Of a stretch of 64,000 nt of DNA, positions 48,178-59,705 are shown piece by piece. The stretch spans positions 15,492 through 79,491 of the forward strand of contig KN834858.1 of the NCBI GenBank assembly GCA_000827265.1, written 5' to 3'. Position 1 is the stretch's first letter. Every line of letters starts with the position of its first letter. The notes beneath the pieces were generated by a model that saw nothing but the letters and a program-made list of their open reading frames with translations, was not told the DNA's origin and ran no database searches. A program made the translations under genes and the position numbers. The stretch comes from Collybiopsis luxurians FD-317 M1. Lineage: Eukaryota; Basidiomycota; Agaricomycetes; Agaricales; Omphalotaceae.

Positions 48178-49150
48178 CTATATATCAATAAGGGACCATT
48201 CATGAAGTCCATACTCATACACCTCCGCTATGACCCCATTGCCTGAATGTTCCCTTGCTTTTCGAATTACCTCCTTATTCCATCTAGCAACATGCACCTT
48301 AGAAGACACTTCCCTTGTACATACAACCAGTTTTTCAAGAGTTGGCATTGTCACAAAAATTTTGCAGTAAAATTTGAAAAGGAAATCGACCTGCAATCGT
48401 CTCGTCTATGCAGAGTCATAATATAACAATCATGTACCATAGATCCAAACAATGGAAAGTTCAGGACACACTCAAAAATGGCTAGGCTTTGTACCCCTGT
48501 GGCGAAGAGGTATAGTTCGCATGTGTCATATCTCCACAGACACTGCAGACGCAGTGTTCCGAGTCGGTACTTTTGCACAATCAGCTGAATTATATCTTCG
48601 TACATCAAACTGTTGTTGTTCATCGGAGGGCCGAGAATGCATAACTCAGTTAAATTGGGAACCCCTGTTTTCAACACCCATTTGATGTTTGCAGGTGAGC
48701 CACTGAACATAGTGATATTCTGAAGAACTCCAGCATCTCCCAAATAATCCAGAGGTCTATTTATCCAATGGTGAGCATCCACTTCGAGTCTTTTGATTCC
48801 AGAATGTCATTTTAGAAAGGCAGACAAGATCAAATTATCCGTCCAGCTCTTCAGTACAAATTCTCCGAGAGATATAATTATGAAGAGCGGTGAATCCAGC
48901 AATGCCTGCAATGAACTCACATAGCCATAGTCCGGTGGTTCCGATATTTGTCGAGCCAGGTAAACAATGTTCGGCGCTAGCGATGGAATTTTTTCCAGCA
49001 GGTCAATGACGGCAGCAAATTCAGCTATGGACAGCTTTCAGTCTTTATTCACGTGGATCTCAAAACAAACAAACAGTGTTCCAGCTTTGCTCTGAAGCCA
49101 AGATCCAGGTTCATCATATGTTGAGAATAAAACGCTGTCTGGGTTTTGTC
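48178..49150 (-). pseudogene. F-box/LRR-type protein relic with two stops
   Basis: On the minus strand the frame reads SWLQSKAGTLFVCFEIHVNK, TGA, KLSIAEFAAVIDLLEKIPSL, ALLDSPLFIIISLGEF, TGA, SGIKRLEVDAHHW, VPNLTELCILGPP and LQCLWRYDTCELY. After a 47-nt intron (GTACAT..GCAG) it continues IFVTMPTLEKLVVCTRE and ends EYGLHEWSLIDI. The Leu-spaced pattern and the PTLEKLVV end are typical of the variable part of Agaricomycete F-box proteins. No F-box is present, and the 5' part runs into the 3' end of the neighbouring gene. Both stops can come from one transition (CGA or TGG to TGA). Intact use from an internal ATG at 48782 is possible. Confidence 0.5.
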
Positions 49151-49902
49151 AACTGTATGTACTTATTCACTGTGGACAGGGTGATATACCATATATGATG
49201 TTCCATACTGACCTTGTGGCAAACAACTAATAGGACAGAGGTACGAACCCCACTCTCGCACTGACTGAATAGAGTGCTGCAAATTACAGACAGAGACATT
49301 GGGGGCATGGTAATAGATCGGACAGTGGCTGATGTGGATGCTTCAGCATTGGTGCGAAAAAAGTCATTGTATGTATTAGATTTAGGATGATTAGAAGGAG
49401 TACACTGTTCATTACGGAGGTCATCTATAAATGCCACGTGAATGTTATGGATCCCATTGAAGGGTGCAGCGTTTACGGAGATACTAGATTGAGAATTTGG
49501 GAATGAAATTGGTCCTAAGTAGAGATTAGTTCATGTGGTTATAATGGGCAGGATCCACTTACCACTGGCGAACGGTACAATGGCAGGCGCGGGATTGATA
49601 AACGTCGGTAGCATGGGCATATCTTGGATATTAGTCATTGGGATGGCCAAATCTGTGCCATTTAAAGTTTGTATAAAATCGTGTCCAAGGATGAGATCGG
49701 CGGGTATGGGATAGGTGACGACTTGAAAATTATGAACGGCGGTGTGAGCTTTCATCCCTGTGGATGCCGATACAGTTAATGAAATTGATGACTGTGTGGT
49801 TGGCCGGCCTATTTTTTGAAGGAAGGACGATGCAACGGAGCGGGGAAGTTGTGCGATTATGTGGTAAGTAGCAGGGAAGTTGTTGACAATAATGAAAAAC
49901 AT
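49114..49902 (-). CDS. Retropepsin-like protein lacking the catalytic Asp, 246 residues
   Basis: Minus-strand exons 49902-49563 and 49514-49114 join across a 48-nt intron (GTAAGT..TTAG) with closing phases. The N-terminal half resembles a retroviral-type aspartic protease fold: SISLTVSASTG as a beta strand pair and ADLILGHDFIQTL as the conserved second-half motif. Where an active enzyme has a D-S/T-G-A/S core followed by hydrophobic residues, this one reads LPRSVASSFL. The Asp is therefore missing and proteolysis is unlikely. The second exon is Ser/Thr-rich, then VVCHKVSMEHH. It may be a domesticated or decaying retroelement protein, or belong to a family of small host retropepsin-like proteins. 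Its end overlaps the LRR relic. Confidence 0.6.
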
Positions 49903-52694
49903 GGTGAAAGTTAACGAACAGCGGAACGCTGGAAGGAGATGGCGCAGCTTAGCGCTTAGGTGAAACGTGATTTATCACGTGCAGTCACGCGACTGGGCCA
50001 TTTTTGCCATGGTAACGGTGAGAGGTATGCGCAAGACCCTCTACCCTAAAGAGGTAGCGGGAATAATTTTCCTACCCCCCGGTATATAATTTTTTTTCGT
50101 CCGCGCTCTGCGCAGTTACATCCCAAATAATTCAAAACTTGTGATATAGCTTGCTCTAGCATTGAGCCTGCACTTCTGAACATTTATCCCAGGTGAATGC
50201 ACTTAGCTAACTTTTCTTCTGCGCTTCGCGCGGTTTCATGGCCCAATATGATTATCGAGAGTGAACTATTTTGAATATGTAAGATTTTTATCCCCGGAAC
50301 CTCCAAGTAGCTCTAATGTAACGGGCAGTAGCCACCATTGAGTGTGAACTTGAACCCAGTGTTGAACCTTTCCTATCACTTGTTGAACTTTGACATTAAC
50401 ATCCGAAAAATGTCACAGCCATATATTACAGTGTAATTGACTGCGGAGTGCAACTGACATCCAATTTCTGGCAGAAGTTTGTTCCTTGCGATGTGTGACT
50501 CAGGGCTGATAATTTGTCGAGATGCATGCTTGGCAGCTTTAACCTTTGCTCCCAAAATTTTCCTTTTGAGCGGAAGACAAGACCAACATGATATGTATGC
50601 ATGCTGGTTCAAAAATGGGAAACTGACTCGCTTTCTCAGGAACTTTGCCAAGAATTATCACTACCAATTTACAATTTGAGGTTTTGCCTGAAACATCAGC
50701 GATGTGTATAACTTAGGTTGACCTGCATGGCCGTCCGAGTCACGGTGATAGTTTCAAGATTAGGTCCGTAGGTAAGTTATTCTTGACAGAATCAATTTGG
50801 TGTGTCGGAATCGATTTCCCTATTCAGGGCATCTATATAAGCTGCAAGAATGTCAACAGTCTGTTACGCAGTGTTGCCGCAGTTCGGTTCGGTCCACGAA
50901 CTTGCTAATTTCGTCGAATCTTAGACCTGGATCTGAGGTTCGGTCCAAAAAATTCTGAACCTTGCACCTGAACCCCGGGTTCAGATTCACAGCTCCGGGT
51001 TCAGAAGTGCACCCAGTTCAGACTGGGTTCAGATGGATATTTTTCAACGGCAATTAATTAAGTAGCTACGCCTACTAGTCAAAACAAGAGATCATCAACC
51101 AACCGAGCTCGACGAGCAGCAGTGGCACGGAGTAACACTACCGTCCAGTCTATCTTCAGCAGAAAAATCAAGAGATGAGTAATTACATCGAAAATTCTGA
51201 ATGGAACCAGAGAAAGTGTGTTCTGGTATGTACCCTGGTTCGTTATCACATAGTGTGGTCCTGTTGGCCCGGAAGCGAAGTGGGGTGTGCCTAAGTACGC
51301 TAGCGAAAACTTCTACGTGAATATGCTAAGTGCTACGAGGCCGCGTTCAATTGTTTCCTCAATCGCGATTGTATATATAAATGTGTCTGAAATTCGAATA
51401 ACCCAAATAACAGATACCTGGTGTATTTTCTTGTAGGATCTAAACGTGAGAATGTGCCTGGCTACAGACACTATCATGGCTAAAATGAGTGCGTGAATAG
51501 AGTAAATCTTAGCCACTTGAATTCCCCGTGAGATGTTACGACATTAAGATCTTATTTTACTTATGAAAGGAAGTCTTTGTTTTCATGAGTGAATTAAGAT
51601 CTTTGAAATATGACCTCAATGTCCCAAGAAACGACAACCGAATTTCGGCCTTCGACGACCGCCGTGGCTGAAATTTTCGTTTGAATCCCAAACACGCTTG
51701 CCGGATATACTTTCATCAACCTTTTAAATCTCCAAAAGGTATTTGTGCACTGCTGGAAAACATCATTTGTGATAAGTATAATGTCTCAGTTCGGGAACAG
51801 TCCGTGGATTACGATTTCCAGAGTTTCAATATTATTTTAGATAGTACTCATTGGAAACTCAGGTGATGTGAACAGCATTGAGTATCAGGTTCAAGCGGTA
51901 GTGAAGGCAGGAGGAAGGATCAAGGAAGAGAGGATATGATGTATACTATACTGGACAATGTCCGTCCGGAGCACCTGGTTACCATAATGTACCTACAACT
52001 AGTAGATCTATGGAACACACATTTCTACTTTGGAGGTGAGGAAAAAGCAGGAAAAATACTTCCCAAAGACCATAGATGACACACAGTCCTGCTTATTTCA
52101 ACAATGCTTATGCATGCATTCTCTGAATGGTCCGCAGTATATCGAGAAACTCCAGTGCATAACAAGTTTTTAGAGCTTCGTTTGATAATTTTACTGGGCT
52201 CTAGCAATTCCGCAACTCGCGGTCCACTAAGATCCTGACTAATCCCAAAGTTAATCATGATATTACTGGCCATATTGGGGATATTAGATCTCTATCGTCC
52301 GGGAGGGTCCAAGATCTGAACGCCGGCACTGGCCCGATGAAACTCCTGTCAAATTTGAAAATACGGTTGAACGGCAAGATTTTTCAACACTCTGATTTCT
52401 ACCTGCATAGGATGTCAAAATCATTGAGACTTCGAAGATATATGTTGTTACTTTCTCGATAAAACATGTGAAATGCGTTAGTAACGTATTACTTCAAATC
52501 GAACAAGGCTCCGAAGTTATTAAAGCTGACGCGTCAACCAAGCGAAAACTCTGTCATATTTGTCTGACTTGGCTGGCAAAGAGTGGTTTGAACCCAAAGA
52601 ATATGTCCAATGTTGAGCATGCGCCGTCATCAAAGTGAGTTTGAAGGTTCTCTGTCTTGAGTATTATACCATTGCTGGTACTCATAGAATTAGT
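49903..52694. other. Intergenic, nothing recognised beyond a GGTTCAGA block
   Basis: No gene could be supported. Minus-strand frames at 51516-51313 (hydrophobic) and 52273-52025 look weakly coding but have no partners. A run of GGTTCAGA-type repeats lies at 50880-51030. Confidence 0.4.
50880..51030. repeat. Degenerate GGTTCAGA / GGTTCGGTCC repeats
   Basis: Words such as GTTCGGTTCGGTCC, GAGGTTCGGTCC, CCGGGTTCAGATT, CCGGGTTCAGAAG and CTGGGTTCAGATGG, with opposite-strand forms TGAACC, are packed into 150 bases. This looks like the subterminal repeat array of a DNA transposon, but no ends or transposase were found. Confidence 0.45.
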
Positions 52695-53614
52695 ATGCAT
52701 TCACCTCACGATCACCACGATCATTGGCATCCCCCCGATGTCCAGAGTTCAACTATCTTTTCTATCTTTTCGACCCCAGTTAATTCCTCTTGGAGTGCGA
52801 GCCTGGACTCACCCACTCCACCCACTTCTTCTTCTATCGTAACTGCCATGGTAATAACAGTCTCTACTCCAACTACTATCTCACTCCCATCGGTCCTCCG
52901 CTCTGGTGTCGAAGGAGACTTGCGGTATGTTGCGAGGTTTTCACTGTCCGAGAAATTAATCCATTCACAATTTTTTCTTCAGTGTGGATTCATCAGGCCC
53001 CACTAGGTAATTGGTTCTGTGTGATTGCCCGTACCTTGTGCTGAAGAATTCTCCTTTCGGTGATTGTTCTGTTCTATTTTTTATCCAGCTCACAGCTGTC
53101 TTCCCCCACACAGTCATCCCTTGCCGCCTCTTCCAAAGTTCACCAATCACTTTCTATATCCATCATCACCGTTAGCGTCATTGGGTCAACAGCCGCATTA
53201 TTCATCGCGATTCTACGCATTTTCATACTTGTGCGTCGACGTCGAGCACGGTCTCGGGGTACGTGGAGTCACCTGGTGACTCCTCTGACAGAAGAACCCA
53301 CCAATCAAGATGATTGTAACACCCACAGGCGAGAAAAACGCTCGTTACCTGCAACAGGTTCCTCTCGTCCACCAGGGCACAACGCAGAAACGATAGCCGA
53401 CCCGCAATTAAACTCTAATAGTGCATTCCCTAACAACTTACCATTATATTCTGGAAGCATTGGTAACATGCCAATTGAAACCCATTTGGCATCCATACAG
53501 AATACTATGATTCGCATGGCAGAACATATGCAGCGGCTCGAGTCACAGAGAGCAAGTGAGGAGGGCTTAACAGCAGGAAGGTCTGATGCGCCTCCAACAT
53601 ACGTGTCCGAGTAG
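52695..53614 (+). CDS. Copy D, single-pass membrane protein with PPxY tail, 259 residues
   Basis: Exons 52695-52924, 52983-53006 and 53089-53614 close with two phase-2 introns (58 and 82 nt). The middle exon codes only eight residues, against 24 in B and 22 in C. The start (MHSPHDHHDHWHPPDV) is His-rich, unusual in the family and possibly metal binding; then a Ser/Thr/Pro stalk follows. The TM helix is SISIITVSVIGSTAALFIA plus ILRIFILV, followed by RRRRARSRG. The cytosolic part is polar, then ETHLASIQN, AEHMQRLESQRAS and the end DAPPTYVSE, containing PPxY. No signal peptide is seen. An upstream in-frame extension lacks an ATG, so the start at 52695 is preferred. Confidence 0.8.
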
Positions 53615-53988
53615 TACGATACTTGGTCGATGTTTTCTTGTATACTGCGGACACGCTCACTACACGCTCACAGAATTCATCAGTTTGTAGACTAGATGAA
53701 GAGATACTTAGAGGGAAACATGCAGTACCATACTGCAGCCTGTGGCTACAATATCCTGTGACTGTTCTTTGTATCCGAGAACTGAGCATCATTCCTGCCA
53801 TGGATTGTTCAAGTAGTGATCTTTATATGTACAACATCGTTGTATGGATTCTGTCACTGGTAGGAAACATATGATGAAATGCTGATCACCAACATCTATC
53901 ATAGAAGTTAAATCAACACCAACACTGCAGCTTCAATCATAGGTAGCCCGTGGATAGTATCCAGAAACCTTATATAATATTAAATATT

Positions 53989-55252
53989 ATGACTCCTATC
54001 GCCCAGCTCCAATCTGTCCTTGAGGCCTTGGCAAAAAACCGGAGGATGGCTGCTAGGGACGGATTATCTGCAGCGGCGTAAGTTGCAAGCAATCACGATC
54101 TTGTGCTGATAGTATCATTAACCTCGAATTTAGCTTAGCTGAGCTCAATACTCATGCAGTTGCCATGGAAGATGCAGAAAGCGCTGAATTGCCGTCGATA
54201 CTACCCATTCTTCCGCTTCCAATACCCTGGTCCTCTCTCTTCGACAGCAAAACAAATCATAATGCTTCGAGCTCTTCACCAGATATGTCGAGCACAACCT
54301 TGAGCCTTCCCAGCGTTGTTGCGGTTCAGTCGAGTGCCTCTTCGTCCATGGGTATTTCAGTGTCAAAGTTTGCCATTTTGCTTCCCATTTTTGGCGCAGT
54401 CATTGGATTTTAGCCAAGATCTTCCCCCTCCAGCATACCTCCTGCAGCATCTGAGTCTTCAATAGTATCACCCCAATCCTCCGGGAATCCTAGGTAACTA
54501 GCCCCGAAATCACTCTTGTTATTCGCTAACACTTTGTCTTTGTCTTCAGTATTTGCTTCTGACCATTCATCCAGTTCACAATCGTCTCTGACCCAGTTTC
54601 TAGTTCACAACTGTATTTGACACAGTCATTCTATACACAATCATTCAGGCCACAATCATTCAGGCCACAATCATTCAGTCCACAATCATCTAACTCACAG
54701 TCTACCTTTCATGTGCAGTCCTCTAGCTCACAATTGCCTTCCCCCGCACAATCGTCCAGGGGTGTGGCCTCTTTCGGTAATCCTAAAACTGTACCTGGAG
54801 CAGTAGTTGCCGGATGTGTCGTCGGACCGGTGGTTGCGTTGGTCCTTCTACGTTGACGCCGAGCCCGGTCTCGACTTGGTTCTGGTCAAGTCATTTCCAC
54901 GTTTCTGGCGACAGAAACTTCTCCAAATCCTCCGAGAAGCACTACCCATATCTCTCCGAGGAAAGCTTCCCCATCTACGGCAGCCACTACTGATCAGCAT
55001 ATAACTATAATTGCTCCCCGACCCTCCCCAGAATATAGCGCCGAGCTGATTCCAAATCCGGCCTCTACAGGCTCTGCGGTACGATCCGAGGGTGCCGATA
55101 TTCAGCCAGTTGAAGCTCGTCTGGCGTACGTCCAAAACTTGGTTGCCCAAATAATGGTATCTGTACAGCGGATCGAGTCTCAGATCGAACACGAGGATGG
55201 AATAACCAGGGAAAGGTCAGAGGTACCTCCTCCGACATATGCGTCCGAGTAA
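53989..55252 (+). CDS. Copy E of the PPxY family; TGA at the membrane boundary with an open tail after it
   Basis: Exons 53989-54077, 54134-54359, 54414-54493 and 54604-55252 close in phase (introns 56, 54, 110 and others; the donor GTGTCA at 54360 is weak). An ATTATATAATATT sequence just upstream may be the promoter. The N-terminus is not Ser-rich (MTPIAQLQSVLEALAKNRR) and is unlike other copies. The stalk has a four-unit QSFRP repeat. The TM helix is VPGAVVAGCVVGPVVALVLL, then CGT and TGA (54854-54856), after which the frame stays open for 131 codons: RRARSRLGSG, ARLAYVQN, IMVSVQRIESQIEHE and PPPTYASE. Termination gives 215 residues ending in VLLR; readthrough gives 347 codons with the PPxY tail. 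Without readthrough the tail would be expected to decay, yet no other stop is present. Confidence 0.7.
54637..54696 (+). repeat. 15-bp coding tandem repeat (QSFRP-type)
   Basis: ACAATCATTCAGGCC occurs twice exactly, then ACAATCATTCAGTCC and a degenerate fourth unit. It encodes a Gln/Ser/Phe/Arg/Pro pentapeptide repeat in the stalk of copy E; unit number may vary between strains. Confidence 0.8.
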
Positions 55253-55493
55253 TCTTAACTCGATTTTGGACTAAACGGTATTTGTTCTTTCTAAAGTCAA
55301 TCTCGAAGACCGAGGTCAATGTTCGAACTAACGAATTGCATAACAGAACTTCCAGTTATGCATAGTCACCCTCAATTAAAACCATCTACCGAAAACGAAG
55401 ACGAACTACCAGTAAATTAAAAGAGAATCATCCAGCATGTGACAAGAAAAGACGATAATTAGCGGTCTACGAACAGCTGGAACGGGTGGTTGT

Positions 55494-57504
55494 CTATCTC
55501 CCTCGAATATCTATTTCAACATCAAAATCTGCTGTCAAACTCGTTATACCTCTCCTATCACGAACTCGCCGCCGCGGGTTTACATTTTCCATCCGTCTGA
55601 GGGGAGCACCAGTCTCACTCCAAGCTGTATTCAAATCAACCGTCCCTACCGCAAACGGGGCCCAACGCAAAGTATGTTCAGAACAAGCAGTCTCTCCTTC
55701 ATTCTCATTGATTTCACGCAGTCCCAGTAAAAAGCGTGCGATCATAATTGAGGAGAGTCTGTCATTCGTAACGGTGAAGAGGACGTCAGTTGAAAGGGTG
55801 AACACAGGTGCAGCCTAGGGAGCCAACCCACACAAGGAGAAAATTGTTGAGAATAGGACTGTAGAGACCCTGTAGCCCCAAATTATCAATCGCACTTTCG
55901 AATACTTTAAAAATTGCGAACCTGCGGGGCCTGAAGCAGTATACAACTCAGCGTCACAGTATTTGAGATGACAAGCATGGAGACATACGAAATATAATAC
56001 CACCGCGACGAGCTGAGGTATTGTAACTGCACTATGAAACGCCGCAGATTGTCAGTCACTGTTCACGACACTGAAACAGGAAATTTAAAAGTGTACCCGA
56101 AATACAGAATGCCTGAGAAAATACTCAGCCTAAATATCAGTTTCAGAGAAATCAAGTCAAACCTGATCTGAGAACGTATTGGAAAACATTTTGTCGGTCT
56201 AGAATCCTGAAACCGCCTGATGATTGAATAACTTGAATCATTCTCGTTGTCACCAGAGCTAAGAAGCATGAAACGACGAAGTTGATCAATTTTTGTTTGG
56301 TAGTCAAGAGAGTAGCCAGATAACTCACATGTCGCCAAAACATCGAAAATGGCCAAGCAGATGTAAGTAAGAACCCCGGCTGAACGTGGGAGGGAAGCTT
56401 TAGCGTCATAATCATTCATTCGCAAGCTGAGAAGCCATACAACTACATATCCGAACACCAGAAACGCGATCAGATAGGGCAATCCCACACGCAGAACACG
56501 AGACTTACAGAGTTTCCGACTCTACCGTGTTATAGGTGCAAGAAGATTCAGCACCTTGGAGCTATACAGACATGGTATCAGCAGGCGAAAAAAGTATTTA
56601 ATTGAACTAGCAGAAGAAAACTCAGGCGAGCCGAAGGAAACATGTACCGATCACTGCGCCCACCGCCCAAGCAGAGTGCCAGTTCAGCTCACTTGACTCC
56701 GAACCTGATACGCCGGAACTGTTAAACGACCAAACCTTAATTTGACATCGCTGCGCGATGGAGGCAGTGACTATCCTTGTGCTCGCCTATGTTCTATGAG
56801 CTAGCTGGAATCAAATAGAACTCACAATATCTAATGCAATTGTCGCTAGCGCAAGAATAGATAAAATAGCGGCAAATAGCAGACCGTGGTCGGCGATGGC
56901 ATATACACGGAGAATCCACGATGCTGTAACATCAAGTCAATGATTATAGGGCTTGGACTTGACCGTCATTCGCACCTGTAATAGCTGTCCGAGTGGGGAT
57001 GAACGATAGATACCAAAAGAACTGGTATAGCGCATCGCAGCTGTAGGTTCGAATCTGAGCTCAGCATAGCTCGGAGTGTGTTATCTACATACTACGTGCA
57101 CATATATCCGGTCAGGAAGCTACGAGGAATGTAAGGGTTCGAATTAACTTACCTGGGGAATTGCGGGTGTGTAAACAACGCTCCATATTTGATATGCGAG
57201 AACCGGGTATCGATTTAAAAAATAGATAACGTTCGACCACCGAAAACTACTACAGGTGCTCCAAACAAGATGAACTTCACGGTCAAAATTGACGAATATC
57301 TCGTATAACAACAGCACTGCAGGCGATCACATAGACAAGTCAGAAGGAAGATTGCGCTGCAGGGTGCTTGATACTCACCAAGTTTGGCGTTGGCTGCATA
57401 GCTGGCGATAAGCCTGATATATTTTACAGATTATCCTAACAAATTGAAGAGGATTTGCAGACGTACTGTTGACGAAACTCATACTCGAGAGCAGAAACGT
57501 CCAT
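55494..57504 (-). CDS. DUF6533-type seven-TM protein, second copy
   Basis: The minus-strand start ATG 57504-57502 (MDVSALEYEFRQ) joins across two introns to VLLLYEIFVNFDREVHLVW and then IYFLNRYPVLAYQIW, the DUF6533 signature block. Further exons give ALYQFFWYLSFIPTRTAIT, SWILRVYAIADHGLLFAAIL, VGLPYLIAFLVFGYVVVW with a polar loop, SGILYFGYTF, and the C-terminal LSSIMIARFLLGLREINE before an Arg-rich tail. The first three joins and the exons around 57100-56900 close in phase; the later joins are approximate. About seven TM helices are expected. It is only distantly similar to the copy at 20217-21513. Function is unknown for the family. Confidence 0.65.
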
Positions 57505-57926
57505 TGTGGCCCAGCGAAGGATATATCATGGGAGTTTGAAATCAGTAGAGCACGGATGGGCGTTGGTTATAGGATGGAGAGGCAGTTTAAAAAAAGCAAC
57601 TTTTTCTAATCCCATTCCGCCAAAAATAAATGTAGACCAAGGTTCTGATATATCAAATCATAGCAATATCGTACCATGATCGCCGCCTCCGCTCCTTATC
57701 TACCAGCTCCAACGTCCTGACAAGCTGTAGACCGGTTGTATTTGTCACTGGACGACTTTGTGTTGCTTTCCGCAAGCTTTCCGTTAGTTGGTCCCAACAG
57801 CCAGGCTCATGGCTGCTGGGGTTGTGTAACAGTGGTGAACAGCAGAATAAGCGCTCTGACGCGTCGCATCAAAATGCGCGCTTAAGGTGGTCACTGGCTT
57901 TGCACACCTTCTTACATCTCTTGCCA

Positions 57927-59705
57927 ATGGATGCACCTGAATCGCTCTGGGATCTGGCTCGATCTCCATTCAAATTCATTGTCGGGACAAACTACGCCCC
58001 CTCGTTCTCGGAGCTGGCCAAAATCAAAGCTTTTCTGGCCGAGCCGTTGCGGGCAAGGGCTCAACTAGAATCGGAACTATGTCGTTTAGAGGCTCTTCTG
58101 GTAAAGAGCAAGGAATACATTGAAGCGCACCAAGCTTTAACGTCTCCAATTCGCCAACTCCCTTCAGAAACGCTCGCAGAAATCTTTATCTGGTGCCTTC
58201 CGACGGACGGTCAATATTCAGTTCGAAGCTTGAAGCAAGCTCCGCTAATCTTCACCATGATATGTCGAACTTGGAGAAGCGTGGCGTTGAACACTCCGCG
58301 ACTTTGGAGCTCAATTCATATCTATCTTCCTCCACACTTGACCGCCGATGCTTTCTCCGAACGAACGGCAGGGATTATCGTGTGGCTGAAACGCTCTGGA
58401 TCCCTTCCATTATCTATATCACTCCATGGGCGGACTACACAAAACACTATTGCAAACCCGGGGATCGATGAATCTCTGGTTAAGGAGAATATGACGAACT
58501 TCTTCCGCCTTTTGATGCAGCTAAGCGACAGGATTATGGACCTTTCCTTGTCCCTATCGCGGGCAGATTTCCTTGTCTTTGACGCACTATCCCCTTCGCA
58601 TTTTCCAGCTCTTACGTCCTTGGCGCTACGAGATGCTAATCATCATGAGGGAATATATGGTAATGCAGATGGAGACCCTAGAGAGCTATCATTTACATCT
58701 CTACTCCAGCGCATGCCTCGATTGAAAAGGCTCAAAATCAGAGACTTTCTTCCCCAAAGAATTTCAGTTCAGACTCTGAGAGTGCAATCGCTCACCGGCC
58801 TGGATCTCTCTGCTTCAGAAATAGCCCCCGCACCTGGAATATTGGTGAATATTAGCCAAGCATTGGATCTTTTGTCCCTGATGCCCCGACTGCAATTTGT
58901 CAGATTGATTATCATTTTCCGTATTGCAGCAGACGAAGCGGACTCTCCACTATCTACCGCACATCTTGATCAGCTGCAGGAGATGCGCGTCGCTTTTCCT
59001 ACGCCTACGCGCGCAAGATCCCACTCGGACTCTCAGGCTCAAATGGCTTCCTTTTTTGACAGAATCCAGTGTCCCTCGTTGAAGACGCTATCCATTAGCT
59101 GGGAAGGATTATCACTTGCTAAAATACCATTCCGGGGGTTACCTTTGCATGCGGTCGAAACCTTGAACCTTCATTTATCACTAAAACCGGAAACTCTTTC
59201 CGAGTGTCTTTCCTTGTTCCCAAATGTCACGACCCTACATATGCGAGTAGCCAAATGCAGATCTGCAGTCGGAAACAATATTATGGCAATTTCTTCCCTA
59301 CGAGACACCGACCTTGCAGCTCTGACTCTGTCCGACAAAAATCCTACTCCATTGTGTCCTCGGTTACAAAGGTTCCATTATATCGTCAAGCCATTGAAGA
59401 ATCCAGAGACATTTTCGACTGCAGCTCTGACTGATTTCATCACAAGTCGGGCGGATGCCCTGGAGTATTGCGATATGTTCTTTATGAACGCACCACTTTT
59501 TACGGATCAGGAATTAGATCGATTGCGGGAGGTGAAGCGGGGTGGTATGAGAATTCAGATTCACGCTGCAAAAGCTGATCCGATGAGGAGATTAGATATG
59601 CCTAATGTTGGACTGGTGCCGTGGTGGCAGAATCAGCCACCCTTGCGCCCAGGATATGATGAGTCGGATATGGAGGGTCCTTATGGTACGGATGTGATAG
59701 TCTAG
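57927..59705 (+). CDS. F-box domain protein, 592 residues, single exon
   Basis: One long open frame; the first ATG in frame with good position is at 57927 (MDAPESLWDLARSP), upstream codons of the frame having no ATG. A coiled-coil segment (residues about 30-65: RARAQLESELCRLEALL) precedes the F-box at about residues 73-120 (SPIRQLPSETLAEIFIWCLP, then ICRTWRSVALNTPRLWSSIHI), as usual for the large Agaricomycete F-box family. The rest is an LRR-like region (FPALTSLALRDAN, MPRLKRLKIRDF, CPSLKTLSISWEG) that would bind substrate. It would bind Skp1 in an SCF ubiquitin ligase. The end WWQNQPPLRPGYDESDMEG recurs as a fragment at 63405-63558, so a second copy once existed. Confidence 0.88.
   Translation: MDAPESLWDLARSPFKFIVGTNYAPSFSELAKIKAFLAEPLRARAQLESELCRLEALLVKSKEYIEAHQALTSPIRQLPSETLAEIFIWCLPTDGQYSVRSLKQAPLIFTMICRTWRSVALNTPRLWSSIHIYLPPHLTADAFSERTAGIIVWLKRSGSLPLSISLHGRTTQNTIANPGIDESLVKENMTNFFRLLMQLSDRIMDLSLSLSRADFLVFDALSPSHFPALTSLALRDANHHEGIYGNADGDPRELSFTSLLQRMPRLKRLKIRDFLPQRISVQTLRVQSLTGLDLSASEIAPAPGILVNISQALDLLSLMPRLQFVRLIIIFRIAADEADSPLSTAHLDQLQEMRVAFPTPTRARSHSDSQAQMASFFDRIQCPSLKTLSISWEGLSLAKIPFRGLPLHAVETLNLHLSLKPETLSECLSLFPNVTTLHMRVAKCRSAVGNNIMAISSLRDTDLAALTLSDKNPTPLCPRLQRFHYIVKPLKNPETFSTAALTDFITSRADALEYCDMFFMNAPLFTDQELDRLREVKRGGMRIQIHAAKADPMRRLDMPNVGLVPWWQNQPPLRPGYDESDMEGPYGTDVIV

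Noticed and set aside
54411..54413. TAG after GAVIGF as a premature stop in copy E
   Set aside because: It fits better as the end of a 54-nt intron (GTGTCA..TTTTAG) that restores the phase of the next exon, so it is not counted as damage.
55486..55818. Plus-strand 110-codon frame
   Set aside because: Antisense to the last exon of the DUF6533 gene, whose minus-strand reading carries the family C-terminus.
57020..57060. tRNA-like B-box (GGTTCGAATCT) with an upstream A-box-like GGTATAGCGCATC
   Set aside because: Spacing is too short and no cloverleaf could be folded; it lies within an intron of the DUF6533 gene.
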